From JAFGGG01 sp964638895 (GTDB taxonomy: Bacteria; Spirochaetota; Spirochaetia; SZUA-6; RPPD01): a stretch of 64,000 bases of DNA. Below, piece after piece: positions 6,907-14,909 of this stretch. Every line of letters begins with the position of its first letter. Position 1 is the stretch's first letter. Location of the stretch: contig CAZWYY010000003.1 in assembly GCA_964638895.1 (NCBI GenBank), positions 1 through 64,000 of the forward strand, written 5' to 3'. Position numbers and translations under genes: made by a program. The notes below the pieces were generated by a model that was not told the DNA's origin, searched no databases, and worked only from the letters and a program-made list of their open reading frames with translations.

Positions 6907-7533
6907 TTACCAGGTGTTCCGGTGGATTTTTTGCTCGGCGGATACCTGATACTGTGTTATCTGCCGCGTGTGCCCGGAAGGGTATCCCAGGGCCATGTAG
7001 CAGGCGATTTCATAATCCGGCGGAATGTTGCACACCCGTTTGATATGCGTAACCTCCGGCGGAAAGGGAATTCTGGTGACACCCTGAATACCTTGGGCCG
7101 CGGACGCGAGCAGCATATTTTCAATACAGCACCAGATTGAGGCGAAAGGATTCAGCGCCGAGAGGCTGTCCGGTTTCAGCAGCGGCCAGGGCTGTCTGAA
7201 ACAAACCACGATCAGGCAGCCCGCGGTAAGCAGCATTTTATACTGTTTGGGAACGGCGGCAAGATAGCAGGCGCGTTGCACCGGGTCCGTGCTGTTCCAG
7301 CTGTCAAGCCAGGCTTCAATTCCTTTCTTGGTATAGTTTTTTTTGACCTTGTCTATGACCTTTATCCGGGCCGCCGGATCCTGCACTACTATAAACTCCC
7401 ATTCCCGCAGATGGTTGTTCGAGGGTGCGCAGAGCCCGGCGTTTATTATTCTTTTTATTGTCTGTTCGTCGATCTCCTGCTCTTTAAACTCACGGGTGGA
7501 CCGCCGTGATGCAATTGCCTCATATATATCCAT
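6907..7533 (-). CDS. Nitroreductase family protein
   Basis: 208 residues. The N-terminus (I-Y-E-A-I-A-S-R-R-S-T-R-E-F) and A-G-L-C-A-P-S-N-N-H-L-R-E-W-E-F match the FMN-binding segments of the nitroreductase fold; the C-terminal Y-M-A-L-G-Y-P is the usual family ending. Such homodimeric flavoproteins reduce nitroaromatics, quinones or enones with NAD(P)H; the true substrate cannot be read here. The ATG at 7533 is chosen because AAAGGA lies 8 bases upstream; the frame extends further upstream without family similarity. It follows the MarR-controlled nitroreductase by 122 bases and probably shares its transcript. Confidence 0.85.
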   Translation of the reverse strand: MDIYEAIASRRSTREFKEQEIDEQTIKRIINAGLCAPSNNHLREWEFIVVQDPAARIKVIDKVKKNYTKKGIEAWLDSWNSTDPVQRACYLAAVPKQYKMLLTAGCLIVVCFRQPWPLLKPDSLSALNPFASIWCCIENMLLASAAQGIQGVTRIPFPPEVTHIKRVCNIPPDYEIACYMALGYPSGHTRQITQYQVSAEQKIHRNTW

Positions 7534-7655
7534 GATAGTTTTCCTTTCATTTTGCCGACGCTGATTCTGCGGCCGTCGGTTGTCCAAAACCGGTTTACGC
7601 CTTCCGGCAGTCGGTATTTTTTTAAACCTTTTACCCGTTTCGGCCGCCGCGCGTT

Positions 7656-8438
7656 TTATACTCTCAGACCGCCATCCAGCCACCAGAAACCGCTTTTGAT
7701 CAGCCGCTCCTGGAACTCCTTGATCTTACCCTCCACAACCTTCTCTCCGGACGGTATGCCTTCCCATTTGGTGTAATACCAGTCCAGGTAATGCTTATAT
7801 CCCTGCTTGGCCCAGGAATCATTAAGCCCAATACGCTTTTGGGGATCGTCATATTCCGCTATTATGGCGCCAAGGGTGTCCGCCCCGGGCGTTGTATATT
7901 TCCCGTAATGGACTACAAACCGCGGACTGAGGCGCCCCTTTTGATACGCTGGTTCTTTGTCGGGGTATCCCAACACCACCGTAATCAACGGAAAACAGGA
8001 GGTTTCCGGTAGGTTCAGCATGGTATACACCTTATCCAGCTCGCTTCTGTGCAGGCCATTGGTTATCAGGGAATCGATGCCCAGCGAACTTGCGGCAATT
8101 ACCGCGGTCTGCGCCGCGAGGATGGTATCCACGGTGCCGGTGAGAAATCCTATGATATCGTCATTGTCAAACCTGTGTCCCATGTGCACGGCAGTACGGG
8201 CGATGCGATTGAAATCAACGGAATACACAAGGGCCCGGCTGCCGCGGTACCCGAAGAGTTCCCGCATGTTTTCGCGGTCATCAAGCACGATAATCGAATA
8301 ACTCTGGCGGGCGGAAGCATTAGCCGTCCTGATGCTCGCGTTTAGGATCAGGTCCAGATCCTCCCGGCTTACCTCTTTGTCGCTGAAATTGCCGTGAACC
8401 GTTCGTAACGCGTTAATTATCCGTAAGGTCTCATTCAT
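7656..8438 (-). CDS. Nitroreductase-like flavoprotein, NfsA-type length
   Basis: 260 residues of the nitroreductase superfamily. The N-terminal N-A-S-I-R-T-A-N-A-S-A-R-Q-S-Y-S-I matches the FMN phosphate-binding segment and V-V-L-G-Y-P-D the family's conserved end of the core. A C-terminal extension (~80 residues with W-A-K-Q-G-Y-K-H-Y and D-W-Y-Y) goes beyond the minimal fold. It probably reduces quinones or related electrophiles using FMN. The start at 8438 has GAGGA eight bases upstream and lies only 4 bases after the MarR stop, indicating co-transcription and likely control by that repressor. A longer in-frame start at 8492 lies inside marR and is not favoured. Confidence 0.8.
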   Translation of the reverse strand: MNETLRIINALRTVHGNFSDKEVSREDLDLILNASIRTANASARQSYSIIVLDDRENMRELFGYRGSRALVYSVDFNRIARTAVHMGHRFDNDDIIGFLTGTVDTILAAQTAVIAASSLGIDSLITNGLHRSELDKVYTMLNLPETSCFPLITVVLGYPDKEPAYQKGRLSPRFVVHYGKYTTPGADTLGAIIAEYDDPQKRIGLNDSWAKQGYKHYLDWYYTKWEGIPSGEKVVEGKIKEFQERLIKSGFWWLDGGLRV

Positions 8439-8442
8439 GTTT

Positions 8443-8880
8443 TTATTCCTCGTTAATGATGTTATCCAGAATTCTCTCCAGATTTTTTTCAAAAATCCGT
8501 ATTTCCTGCTCAGTAAATCCGCTGTAAAATATGCCGTCCATCTCCGCGGATACGGCCAGGTACCGGTCTTGGAACCGTTTGTCTTTTTCCGTACGGCGGA
8601 TTATGATCTTCCTTCTGTCTTCCGGTGAGGCTTCCCGCCTGATCAGGCCGCCCTGTTCCAGCCTGTCGAGCATGCTCGTCAACGTCGATTTTTCCAGTTG
8701 GGTCTTTTGCGATATTTCGCTGATGGGGATGCGGTCATGCTGCCATAATACAAACAGGATCCTCCCCTGCGCGGAGTTGATCTCCCCGATATGATGCTTT
8801 TTTAAAAGCCTGTTAAAAACCCTGCCCGCCGCCTGGTGAATTTTACTCATTAAAAAACCGCCGCTTCTGATTGGTTGCAT
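8443..8880 (-). CDS. MarR-family transcriptional regulator
   Basis: 145 residues with the MarR winged helix: helix-turn-helix I-S-E-I-S-Q-K-T-Q-L-E-K-S-T-L-T-S-M-L-D-R-L-E and the wing D/E-D-R-R-K-I-I-I-R. These dimeric repressors usually respond to phenolic or oxidising ligands. It heads an operon with two nitroreductases, so a redox-active or aromatic stress signal is likely. The ATG at 8880 has GAGG seven bases upstream; an in-frame ATG at 8901 has no such site. A palindrome ATAGTACTAT overlaps its -10 box and could be its own operator, possibly also controlling the divergent CDF-like gene. Confidence 0.87.
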   Translation of the reverse strand: MQPIRSGGFLMSKIHQAAGRVFNRLLKKHHIGEINSAQGRILFVLWQHDRIPISEISQKTQLEKSTLTSMLDRLEQGGLIRREASPEDRRKIIIRRTEKDKRFQDRYLAVSAEMDGIFYSGFTEQEIRIFEKNLERILDNIINEE

Positions 8881-8921
8881 CAGCCTGCCTCGACACTCCA
8901 TTTAAAAATGTATTATATAAA

Positions 8922-8950
8922 ATAGTACTATATAGAACTAATAATGTCAA
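8922..8950 (-). promoter_or_regulatory. marR operon promoter with palindrome in the -10 region
   Basis: TTGACA (8950-8945), 17 bases, TACTAT (8927-8922) on the minus strand. The 10-bp palindrome ATAGTACTAT (8922-8931) covers the -10 box, a good position for MarR autorepression. Confidence 0.7.
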
Positions 8951-8964
8951 GAATAAATTTCCTT

Positions 8965-8992
8965 TTGTTATTTACCCATCCGTTTGTATTAT
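8965..8992 (+). promoter_or_regulatory. Possible promoter of the CDF-like gene
   Basis: TTGTTA (8965-8970), 16 bases, TATTAT (8987-8992). The segment TGTATTATATA here repeats a stretch at 8909-8919 beside the marR promoter, so both promoters may bind the same regulator. Confidence 0.4.
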
Positions 8993-9019
8993 ATAGTATA
9001 AAACATATCAAGGATGTGT

Positions 9020-9688
9020 ATGAATTACTTCCGTCGCAAGACCACAGACCAGCTTTTCAACCTGGCAATCCTTCTGGCAATCATAACCATCGGGTATAAT
9101 ATTCTTGAGGGCCTTATCTCGGTTTTTTTCGGGGCCAAAGACGAGACCCTGGCCCTCTTCGGTTTCGGGATCGACAGTTTTGTGGAGGTGGTGTCCGGAG
9201 CCGGTATTCTGCATATGGTGCTGCGTATTAAAAGGAACAGGCATGTACTTGAAAGCCGTTTTGAGCGCATGGCCCTGTTCATCACCGGTGCGGCGTTTAT
9301 GCTGCTTTTTTTGGGGTTGGTAACAGGGGCGGTACTGAATATCGTTTTCGGGCAGCGTCCGTCCACCACCCTGGCCGGGATCATCATTTCCATCATTTCA
9401 CTTCTCACCATGTTTATTTTATATACGGTTAAATTGCGAACAGGAAAAGCGCTCGATTCAAAGGCCATCATTGCCGATGCCAAATGCACGCTTACCTGTT
9501 TTTATTTGTCCGGCATTCTGCTTTTCTCCAGTGTTTTGTATGAGCTTTTCAAAATCGGTTATTTTGATGTGATCGGCAGCCTGGGAATTGCCTTTTTTGC
9601 GTTTAAGGAAGGGAAGGAGTCGTTGGGTGAGTTTTTCGTTTCTAAAAAAGCCGCCGGCACAGAAACCGGGAAAAGGAGTAAACCATGA
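9020..9688 (+). CDS. CDF-like membrane protein lacking the cytoplasmic domain
   Basis: 222 residues with about six hydrophobic segments, resembling the transmembrane domain of cation diffusion facilitators. L-A-L-F-G-F-G-I-D-S-F-V-E corresponds to the helix-2 metal motif and D-S-K-A-I-I-A-D-A-K-C-T to helix 5, where the usual HxxxD is replaced by D...DxxC. The C-terminal cytoplasmic metal-sensing domain is absent and replaced by a short basic tail. It may transport a divalent metal, but the substrate is unclear. AAGGA five bases before the ATG at 9020 decides the start over an ATG at 9014. Its stop overlaps the next gene by 4 bases, so both are co-translated. Confidence 0.7.
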   Translation: MNYFRRKTTDQLFNLAILLAIITIGYNILEGLISVFFGAKDETLALFGFGIDSFVEVVSGAGILHMVLRIKRNRHVLESRFERMALFITGAAFMLLFLGLVTGAVLNIVFGQRPSTTLAGIIISIISLLTMFILYTVKLRTGKALDSKAIIADAKCTLTCFYLSGILLFSSVLYELFKIGYFDVIGSLGIAFFAFKEGKESLGEFFVSKKAAGTETGKRSKP

Positions 9689-10941
9689 GTAAACAGTTAA
9701 GTCAGGCGGAAAAACAGGAAAAACTGAAAACTGTGATCAGGCGCCTGTACCGGGGTGATACCGTGGATCAGGTGAAAAAAGAGTTCCATGCACTGATAAA
9801 GAACGTGAGCGCGGAAGAGATTTCCGCCATGGAGCAGGCCCTGCTTAACGAGGGATTCCCCGCGGAGGAAATACAAAGGTTGTGCGAGGTTCACGTTGAG
9901 GTATTCAAAAACTCGCTGGCCGGACAAAGAAGGGTTTCCGGTATCCCCGGACATCCGCTGCATTCTTTCTTGGCCGAAAACAGCGAATTAAAAAGACGTA
10001 TAAGGGAGCTGACCAAACTCCTGCCCGGCCTGAAAAAACAGAAGGCGGATCCGGAACACATGCGCCGGTTTAAACAGGGGCTTAAGGAACTGGAAAAGGT
10101 TGAGTTTCATTACCGCAGGAAAGAGAATCAACTCTTTCCGTTTCTGGAGCAGAAGGGGTTTACCGGTCCCTCCAAGGTGATGTGGGGCAAACATAATGAG
10201 ATACGGCGGCGGCTGAAGCTGTGCGGTGAATACCTGGACGCGAAAGCATTTGCCGACCTGGCAAAGGAATGCGGGGCGCTTTTTTCACATTTGCGGAAGA
10301 TGATCTTTATGGAAGAGAAAATTCTCTTCCCCACAGCGTTAAAAAAACTCTCGGAACAGGAGTGGGCCCGTATTCGGAAGGGCGAACCTGAGATCGGGTA
10401 TGCCTGGATCAAACCGGGGAACGTCTGGGACGCCGATATTGTGTTACAAACCACCCCGGAACAGGCGGTGTTGGATAAGGCGCGGGGCGCCGGAGCCGCT
10501 CGAGGTACCGGGCATGAGGACCCCGACGGTGCGCACACCGGTCAGGACCTGGATGTGGGCTGGCTCAGCGTCGAACGGATCAACCTCATGCTGAAGTCCC
10601 TGCCCTTTGATGTTACCTATGTGGATGAAAACGATACCGTGCTTTATTATTCGGCGGGAGCGGAACGCATTTTCCCCAGAAGCCCGGCGGTGATCGGACG
10701 CAAGGTGCAGAACTGCCATCCCCAGGCAAGCGTGCATGTGGTTAACCGGATTTTAAAGGCCTTCAGGGAAAAAAAGCAAAAAAAGGCCGAGTTCTGGATC
10801 TCCATGAACAAACGGGTTGTCTATATCCGCTATTTTCCCTTGTATGATGCCGGGGGAGACTATAAGGGCGTTATCGAGGTTACTCAGGACATAACGGAAA
10901 TAAAAGACCTAGAGGGAGAGCGGCGCCTCCTGGACTGGTGA
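9685..10941 (+). CDS. DUF438 / hemerythrin / PAS domain protein
   Basis: 418 residues in three parts. Residues ~10-85 are a DUF438-type helical domain (R-R-L-Y-R-G-D ... N-E-G-F-P-A-E-E-I-Q-R-L-C-E-V-H). Residues ~90-240 are a hemerythrin-like HHE helical bundle with His/Glu pairs for a di-iron site (F-H-Y-R-R-K-E-N-Q-L-F-P-F-L-E, K-H-N-E-I, M-E-E-K-I-L-F-P-T). Residues ~295-410 are a PAS domain (P-F-D-V-T-Y-V-D-E-N-D-T-V-L-Y-Y-S, G-R-K-V-Q-N-C-H-P). Such proteins are thought to sense oxygen, iron or redox state; no output domain is present. The start overlaps the CDF-like gene (ATGA), suggesting a joint role in metal or redox homeostasis. Confidence 0.88.
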   Translation: MSKQLSQAEKQEKLKTVIRRLYRGDTVDQVKKEFHALIKNVSAEEISAMEQALLNEGFPAEEIQRLCEVHVEVFKNSLAGQRRVSGIPGHPLHSFLAENSELKRRIRELTKLLPGLKKQKADPEHMRRFKQGLKELEKVEFHYRRKENQLFPFLEQKGFTGPSKVMWGKHNEIRRRLKLCGEYLDAKAFADLAKECGALFSHLRKMIFMEEKILFPTALKKLSEQEWARIRKGEPEIGYAWIKPGNVWDADIVLQTTPEQAVLDKARGAGAARGTGHEDPDGAHTGQDLDVGWLSVERINLMLKSLPFDVTYVDENDTVLYYSAGAERIFPRSPAVIGRKVQNCHPQASVHVVNRILKAFREKKQKKAEFWISMNKRVVYIRYFPLYDAGGDYKGVIEVTQDITEIKDLEGERRLLDW

Positions 10942-10989
10942 CGATTATATTACATCACCGGACCGGCGGCGGTTCATTGGAGGTTACCG

Positions 10990-11718
10990 ATGCGGCTGCA
11001 TTATTTTCAACACGTGCCGTTTGAAGGCCCGGGATACATCAAACAGTGGGCGGACGCGAACGGAACCACGGTATCGGCCACGAAATTCCATGCGAACCAG
11101 ACCCCTCCCAAACCGGCCGATGTTGATATGCTTGTTGTCATGGGCGGTCCCATGGGTGTGTATGACGAAACGCAACACCCCTGGTTGGTCGCGGAAAAGA
11201 GATATATTGAGCGGGCCATGGGGAAGGGCACACCCGTTCTGGGCATCTGTCTGGGCGCGCAGCTGCTCGCGTGCGTGCTGGGCGCCCGGGTCTATAAAAA
11301 CCGACATAAAGAGATCGGTTGGTTTCGGGTCCGCACGGTGAATGCCGCGGATTCCGCGTTATGGAGAAAAATGCCCGCGCGAGGATTTTTTGCCTTTCAT
11401 TGGCACGGTGACACCTTTGATCTGCCCAGGGGTGCCGTACATCTGGCATATTCCGCTGCCTGCCGCCATCAGGCTTTTGTGTATGAGAACAGGGTTTTAG
11501 GAATACAGTTCCACCTGGAATCAACCCTTAAGGGCATACAAAACCTTATTCATAACTGCGGTGCCGAGCTTGTGCGGAAAGAGTTTATACAACCGGAGAA
11601 GCGGATTATGGAGGATTCGGCGAGGTATACGGGCGCGTCGCATGCGCTTATGACCGGTATATTAGACGAGTTTGCCCGAATCACTCGGGGCATAATCAGG
11701 ATGACAGCTTATCCCTGA
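10990..11718 (+). CDS. Class I glutamine amidotransferase (GMP synthase-like)
   Basis: 242 residues of the triad glutamine amidotransferase fold. The oxyanion segment V-M-G-G-P-M-G-V, the nucleophile elbow G-I-C-L-G-A-Q (Cys ~ residue 80) and the His-Glu pair Q-F-H-L-E are all present, so the catalytic triad is intact. Stand-alone proteins of this kind hydrolyse glutamine or gamma-glutamyl amides; no synthase partner is encoded beside it. GGAGG lies seven bases before the ATG. It follows the DUF438 gene by 48 bases on the same strand. Its 3' end overlaps the convergent transglycosylase by 23 bases. Confidence 0.85.
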   Translation: MRLHYFQHVPFEGPGYIKQWADANGTTVSATKFHANQTPPKPADVDMLVVMGGPMGVYDETQHPWLVAEKRYIERAMGKGTPVLGICLGAQLLACVLGARVYKNRHKEIGWFRVRTVNAADSALWRKMPARGFFAFHWHGDTFDLPRGAVHLAYSAACRHQAFVYENRVLGIQFHLESTLKGIQNLIHNCGAELVRKEFIQPEKRIMEDSARYTGASHALMTGILDEFARITRGIIRMTAYP

Positions 11719-12352
11719 CCAGGGCCTTGAGTTTACGTTCCACCGTATCCCTGTAATCTATCACCCGTGAGACGTAGTTAAGGGTAATCAGCGGCGCACC
11801 GTTGGTTGTTACCCTGTTTTCCCCGGCATTGTAAATAGACAGGCCCACGATCTTATTCTGACCCCGTTTCAAACAGTATTTCAAATGACGTATACCGAAA
11901 AGCACATTGGTTTGGACAGAGAAAAAATCGTCCTCGTTCAGGTAGGGGAATGATTTGGAGTTAAGCTGAAAAAGTCCGCGGTCTATTGAAAGGTCCTGAT
12001 TAATGTTTTCGGCATTGACGTTGAACCTGCTTTCCATATTGCACACGGCGAACGCCAGGGACGGGGGAACCTCGTACATGTCGGCGTATTTAAGGATGAT
12101 GCCGCTGATATACCTTGATCCGCAGAGTTCGGCATAGAATTTTTCTATGATTCCCCTTGTATTTTTATTTCTGTAAAGGGTCAGGCTCAGGTCATCATTT
12201 ACCACGGAGGCAAGATACCTGCCCACAATCTTGCGCTCTGCCAGGAATTCTTCCGGTCTGGAACCGGAGAAAGCGGTTTCTTCTCCGCCGAATAAAATGT
12301 GCGAAGAGGCGATTATGATAGATATAAGCAGTAAAATAGCGAGTTTTGGAAT
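11696..12352 (-). CDS. Exported lytic transglycosylase (SLT domain), probable ATT start
   Basis: The C-terminal two thirds match a lysozyme-like SLT domain: A-V-C-N-M-E-S-R-F-N has the catalytic Glu in the E-S motif, followed by G-L-F-Q-L-N and the Y-N-A-G-E motif. It would cleave peptidoglycan in the periplasm. The first ATG/GTG-type start (GTG at 12226) would omit a clear in-frame signal peptide (K-L-A-I-L-L-L-I-S-I-I-I-A-S-S). The frame upstream is open for 42 more codons to ATT at 12352, which sits six bases after AGGAG; an in-frame TAA lies a few codons further up. An ATT start is therefore proposed, giving 218 residues. Confidence 0.75.
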   Translation of the reverse strand: MPKLAILLLISIIIASSHILFGGEETAFSGSRPEEFLAERKIVGRYLASVVNDDLSLTLYRNKNTRGIIEKFYAELCGSRYISGIILKYADMYEVPPSLAFAVCNMESRFNVNAENINQDLSIDRGLFQLNSKSFPYLNEDDFFSVQTNVLFGIRHLKYCLKRGQNKIVGLSIYNAGENRVTTNGAPLITLNYVSRVIDYRDTVERKLKALVRDKLSS

Positions 12353-12447
12353 AAGTTTCTCCTTTATCTGTTATCCGATCGTTGCCGCCGGGCATTTTAG
12401 GAATTAATATAATCATTTTTTTCAAAATCGCCAACAAAAAAGAGGGA

Positions 12448-12915
12448 TCAATCCATGAGGACCGCTACATGGGCTTCGACGGCCTGTTCCCGGCCCGTGC
12501 TTTCCAGGCCTTCTTTTGTTTTACACTTGATTGAAACGGCGGAAACGTCGATCCCCAGCATACGGGCGATGTTTGCCCTGATCTCTGGTACAAAGGAGAG
12601 TAATTTTGGTTTTTCCAGTATGATTGTTCCGTCCAGATTCACAATGGTATACCCCAGGTTCCGTATAATCTCCAGTGTTTTGACCAGAAGCTCGCTGCTG
12701 GGCATGTCTTTGTACCGGGGATCCGTGGAGGGGAAATGCGCGCCGATGTCACCCATGGCCGCGGCACCGAGTAAGGCGTCTATTACCGCATGAAGCAGCA
12801 CGTCTCCATCCGAATGGCCCAACTCGCCCTTGTGCCAGGGAACGGCGATACCGCCAAGATACAAGGTACGTCCCCTTACCAATCGGTGGATGTCGTAGCC
12901 CAAACCGATTCTCAT
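12448..12915 (-). CDS. ispF: 2-C-methyl-D-erythritol 2,4-cyclodiphosphate synthase
   Basis: 155 residues, the standard length. It converts CDP-ME 2-phosphate to the cyclodiphosphate in the non-mevalonate isoprenoid pathway. The zinc/active-site motif G-Y-D-I-H-R near the N-terminus, H-S-D-G-D-V-L-L-H-A-V-I-D-A-L-L-G-A and G-D-I-G-A-H-F-P are all intact, as is the C-terminal K-T-K-E-G-L...G-R-E-Q-A segment. The start overlaps the ispD stop by 4 bases, so it is translationally coupled in the carD-ispD-ispF operon. The enzyme is a cytosolic homotrimer. Confidence 0.97.
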   Translation of the reverse strand: MRIGLGYDIHRLVRGRTLYLGGIAVPWHKGELGHSDGDVLLHAVIDALLGAAAMGDIGAHFPSTDPRYKDMPSSELLVKTLEIIRNLGYTIVNLDGTIILEKPKLLSFVPEIRANIARMLGIDVSAVSIKCKTKEGLESTGREQAVEAHVAVLMD

Positions 12916-13589
12916 AGTCCCTCCATATCAAAACCGTAGGTAATCTTTCTGTTTTGTGGGCTGCCCGGGATCGTAAAGATTGATCCGCCGTCCAGCATAT
13001 ACACCTCGGTATCGTCGGCGTATCGTGTGTGGTGTTTTCGGGCCTCAAGATGCGCGGCATAAAGGCGGGCGAAAGTGAAGCCCTGGGGCGTCTGTGCCCC
13101 TTTTGTCCATTGTTTGTCCGCATGATGTTCGATAAACCCGTTTTTGCCTATGGTTTTAACGGCATCGGGAATGTCCGCAACGGGCACGCACGCACCGTGA
13201 AGCTTTGTGTTTTCCAGAACAGCGGCAATCAGTTCGGGTGTTATCCATGGTCTTGCGCCGTCGTGAATCAACACATATTCAGGTCTGTAAGGGGCCAGGG
13301 CCTCCAGTCCCAGAAATACGGATTCCTGCCGGTGTGGACCCCCTTCGATTATGGAAAGCCTGCAGGCACCGCCCGCTTTCAGGTAATGGGAAAGCAGCAG
13401 CCCCGTGTATTCAAGATCTCCGGGAGGTACGGTAATGACCAATTTTTCAAAAAGATTTGAGGATAAAAAGGGTTTTACGGCCAGTTCCAGTACAGGAACA
13501 TCGTCAATCAACAGATATTGTTTTTTCTTGTTTGTCTGCATGCGGCGGCCTGACCCGGCCGCGGTAATTACGGCAGCGGCAGAGATCAA
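12912..13589 (-). CDS. ispD: 2-C-methyl-D-erythritol 4-phosphate cytidylyltransferase
   Basis: 225 residues. It transfers CMP to methylerythritol 4-phosphate, the third step of the MEP pathway. The nucleotide-binding N-terminus A-A-G-S-G-R-R-M with downstream K-K-K-Q-Y-L, H-D-G-A-R-P-W and the C-terminal Y-A-D-D-T-E-V segment are typical IspD. It overlaps both neighbours by 4 bases (ATGA), giving the compact order carD-ispD-ispF. In some spirochaetes ispD and ispF are fused; here they are separate but adjacent. Confidence 0.96.
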   Translation of the reverse strand: MISAAAVITAAGSGRRMQTNKKKQYLLIDDVPVLELAVKPFLSSNLFEKLVITVPPGDLEYTGLLLSHYLKAGGACRLSIIEGGPHRQESVFLGLEALAPYRPEYVLIHDGARPWITPELIAAVLENTKLHGACVPVADIPDAVKTIGKNGFIEHHADKQWTKGAQTPQGFTFARLYAAHLEARKHHTRYADDTEVYMLDGGSIFTIPGSPQNRKITYGFDMEGL

Positions 13590-14116
13590 GGAAGCTCCAT
13601 TTTTTTATAAATTAACGCCTCAACCTCGTCTTTGCCTTTATTAAGCGAATAGGCTATCTCATCAATAAGCAGTTTAAGCGCGTTATCGAAGAGTTTTCGC
13701 TCCAGAATGGGCAGTTCCTTGATCTTGCTACGATTGTAAAGTGAGCGCACCACCTTTGCGATGTCCAGTACGCTCCCCTTTTTTAGCAGGTCAAGGTTCA
13801 TCTGGTAACGCATTTTCCAGTCCGCGGAAATGGGCTGATAGTCTTCGGCAACCACGTTCAGGGCTTTTTGCGCCTCTTTTTTATCCACGATCGGCCGGAT
13901 ACCCCGCTCGTCCGTCTTGTCCACGGGAACCATGACGGTCATATCAGGCACATCCAGATAGATTATATAGTAAAGCAGCTTCTTCCCCTGGAATTTTTTT
14001 TCTTCGATCGCCATAACCTGGCCCACACCCTGAAGGGGGTATACGATTTTTTGATCGACCTTATACTTTAAATTCTTTTTTTTGGGTTTGGACTTCTGTG
14101 CCGGCTTGGTTTTCAT
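13586..14116 (-). CDS. CarD-family transcriptional regulator
   Basis: 176 residues. After a Lys/Pro-rich N-terminal tail (~20 residues), the CarD/TRCF-N domain begins with K-I-V-Y-P-L-Q-G-V-G-Q-V and continues through Y-Y-I-I-Y-L...M-V-P-V; the C-terminal half is the helical DNA-binding part. Such proteins bind the RNA polymerase beta subunit and stabilise open promoter complexes, often at rRNA promoters. It heads the isoprenoid operon with 4-base overlap to ispD. The -10 box of its promoter is only 7 bases before the ATG, so the mRNA may be leaderless, although AGGT just before the ATG could be a weak Shine-Dalgarno. Confidence 0.92.
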   Translation of the reverse strand: MKTKPAQKSKPKKKNLKYKVDQKIVYPLQGVGQVMAIEEKKFQGKKLLYYIIYLDVPDMTVMVPVDKTDERGIRPIVDKKEAQKALNVVAEDYQPISADWKMRYQMNLDLLKKGSVLDIAKVVRSLYNRSKIKELPILERKLFDNALKLLIDEIAYSLNKGKDEVEALIYKKMELP

Positions 14117-14123
14117 ATTACCT

Positions 14124-14152
14124 AATATACCGTAATTATTTTATATAGTCAA
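14124..14152 (-). promoter_or_regulatory. carD-ispD-ispF promoter
   Basis: TTGACT (14152-14147), 17 bases, TATATT (14129-14124) on the minus strand. Same hexamers as the csoR promoter. The ATG at 14116 is 7 bases past the -10 box. Confidence 0.75.
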
Positions 14153-14181
14153 AATAAAGTAAATACTATACAGTAAAAAAC

Positions 14182-14889
14182 ATGGATGAACGGGTCTCGG
14201 CAAAAAAAAGATTCGGTATAATGCTTGTTTTCAGTGCCTTAATCATTATTTTGGTAATTTTAATCGTGCTGTTTCACCGGGAAATATGGCAGGTTTTTCA
14301 AAGTGTGGACTCCATTCGCGCCTGGGTAAATTCGTGGGGACTGCTCGCTCCGCTGGTGTTCGTAATACTACAGATAATACAGGTGGTTATATTTATCATT
14401 CCGGGGGAGATACCCCAGATAGCGGGCGGCTACCTATTCGGGTTCTTTTGGGGAATCGTGCTTTCCACAATCGGCATCGGTATCGGTTCTGCCGTAAACT
14501 TTTACCTGGCCCGCATGTGGGGGTTGCGTTTTGTGGAAGCGATATTACCGCATGCCACCCTCGGAAAAATGAGAAAACTTATCTCAGGTACAAGATCCAC
14601 CCTGCTGTATTTTATCGTCTTTTTAATTCCCGGCATCCCCAAAGACGTGATCGCCTATGTGGCGGGGCTTTCAAAGATTAAATTCTGGGTATTCATCTTC
14701 ATTTCCAGCAGCGGACGCCTTTTGGGACTTATCCTCTCGGTTATCATCGGTGTGGCGCTGGCGGACGGAAACTGGCTTTTAGGAACCGTGACCGCGCTGT
14801 TGGGTGTGGGATTGATAATCATCGGAATTATATACCGGGAGAAATTGTACGACCTGTTAAAACGCGTTACGGAGCAGCCCGGCAAATAA
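14182..14889 (+). CDS. TVP38/TMEM64-type (VTT domain) membrane protein
   Basis: 235 residues with about six membrane segments. The VTT/SNARE-associated signature is visible: the first re-entrant region has I-P-G-E-I-P-Q-I-A-G-G-Y-L-F-G-F-F-W-G followed by G-I-G-I-G-S-A-V-N-F-Y-L-A-R, and later I-P-G-I-P-K-D-V-I-A-Y-V-A-G-L-S. Members of the DedA/VTT group act in phospholipid (undecaprenyl-phosphate or PE) translocation and membrane homeostasis; the exact substrate here is not known. The gene is divergent from carD. No strong Shine-Dalgarno precedes the ATG. A mobile element has inserted 20 bases past its stop. Confidence 0.87.
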   Translation: MDERVSAKKRFGIMLVFSALIIILVILIVLFHREIWQVFQSVDSIRAWVNSWGLLAPLVFVILQIIQVVIFIIPGEIPQIAGGYLFGFFWGIVLSTIGIGIGSAVNFYLARMWGLRFVEAILPHATLGKMRKLISGTRSTLLYFIVFLIPGIPKDVIAYVAGLSKIKFWVFIFISSSGRLLGLILSVIIGVALADGNWLLGTVTALLGVGLIIIGIIYREKLYDLLKRVTEQPGK

Positions 14890-14909
14890 AAAACCGTCCG
14901 GGCCCGGCT

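Noticed and set aside
6746..6949. Plus-strand frame in the arsR/nitroreductase gap
   Set aside because: No Shine-Dalgarno, random-looking product; the ~290-base gap holds nothing else I can support.
12195..12437. An ATG-initiated frame overlapping the transglycosylase start
   Set aside because: It is in a different frame; the transglycosylase frame carries the signal peptide and the SLT domain, so this one is a shadow.
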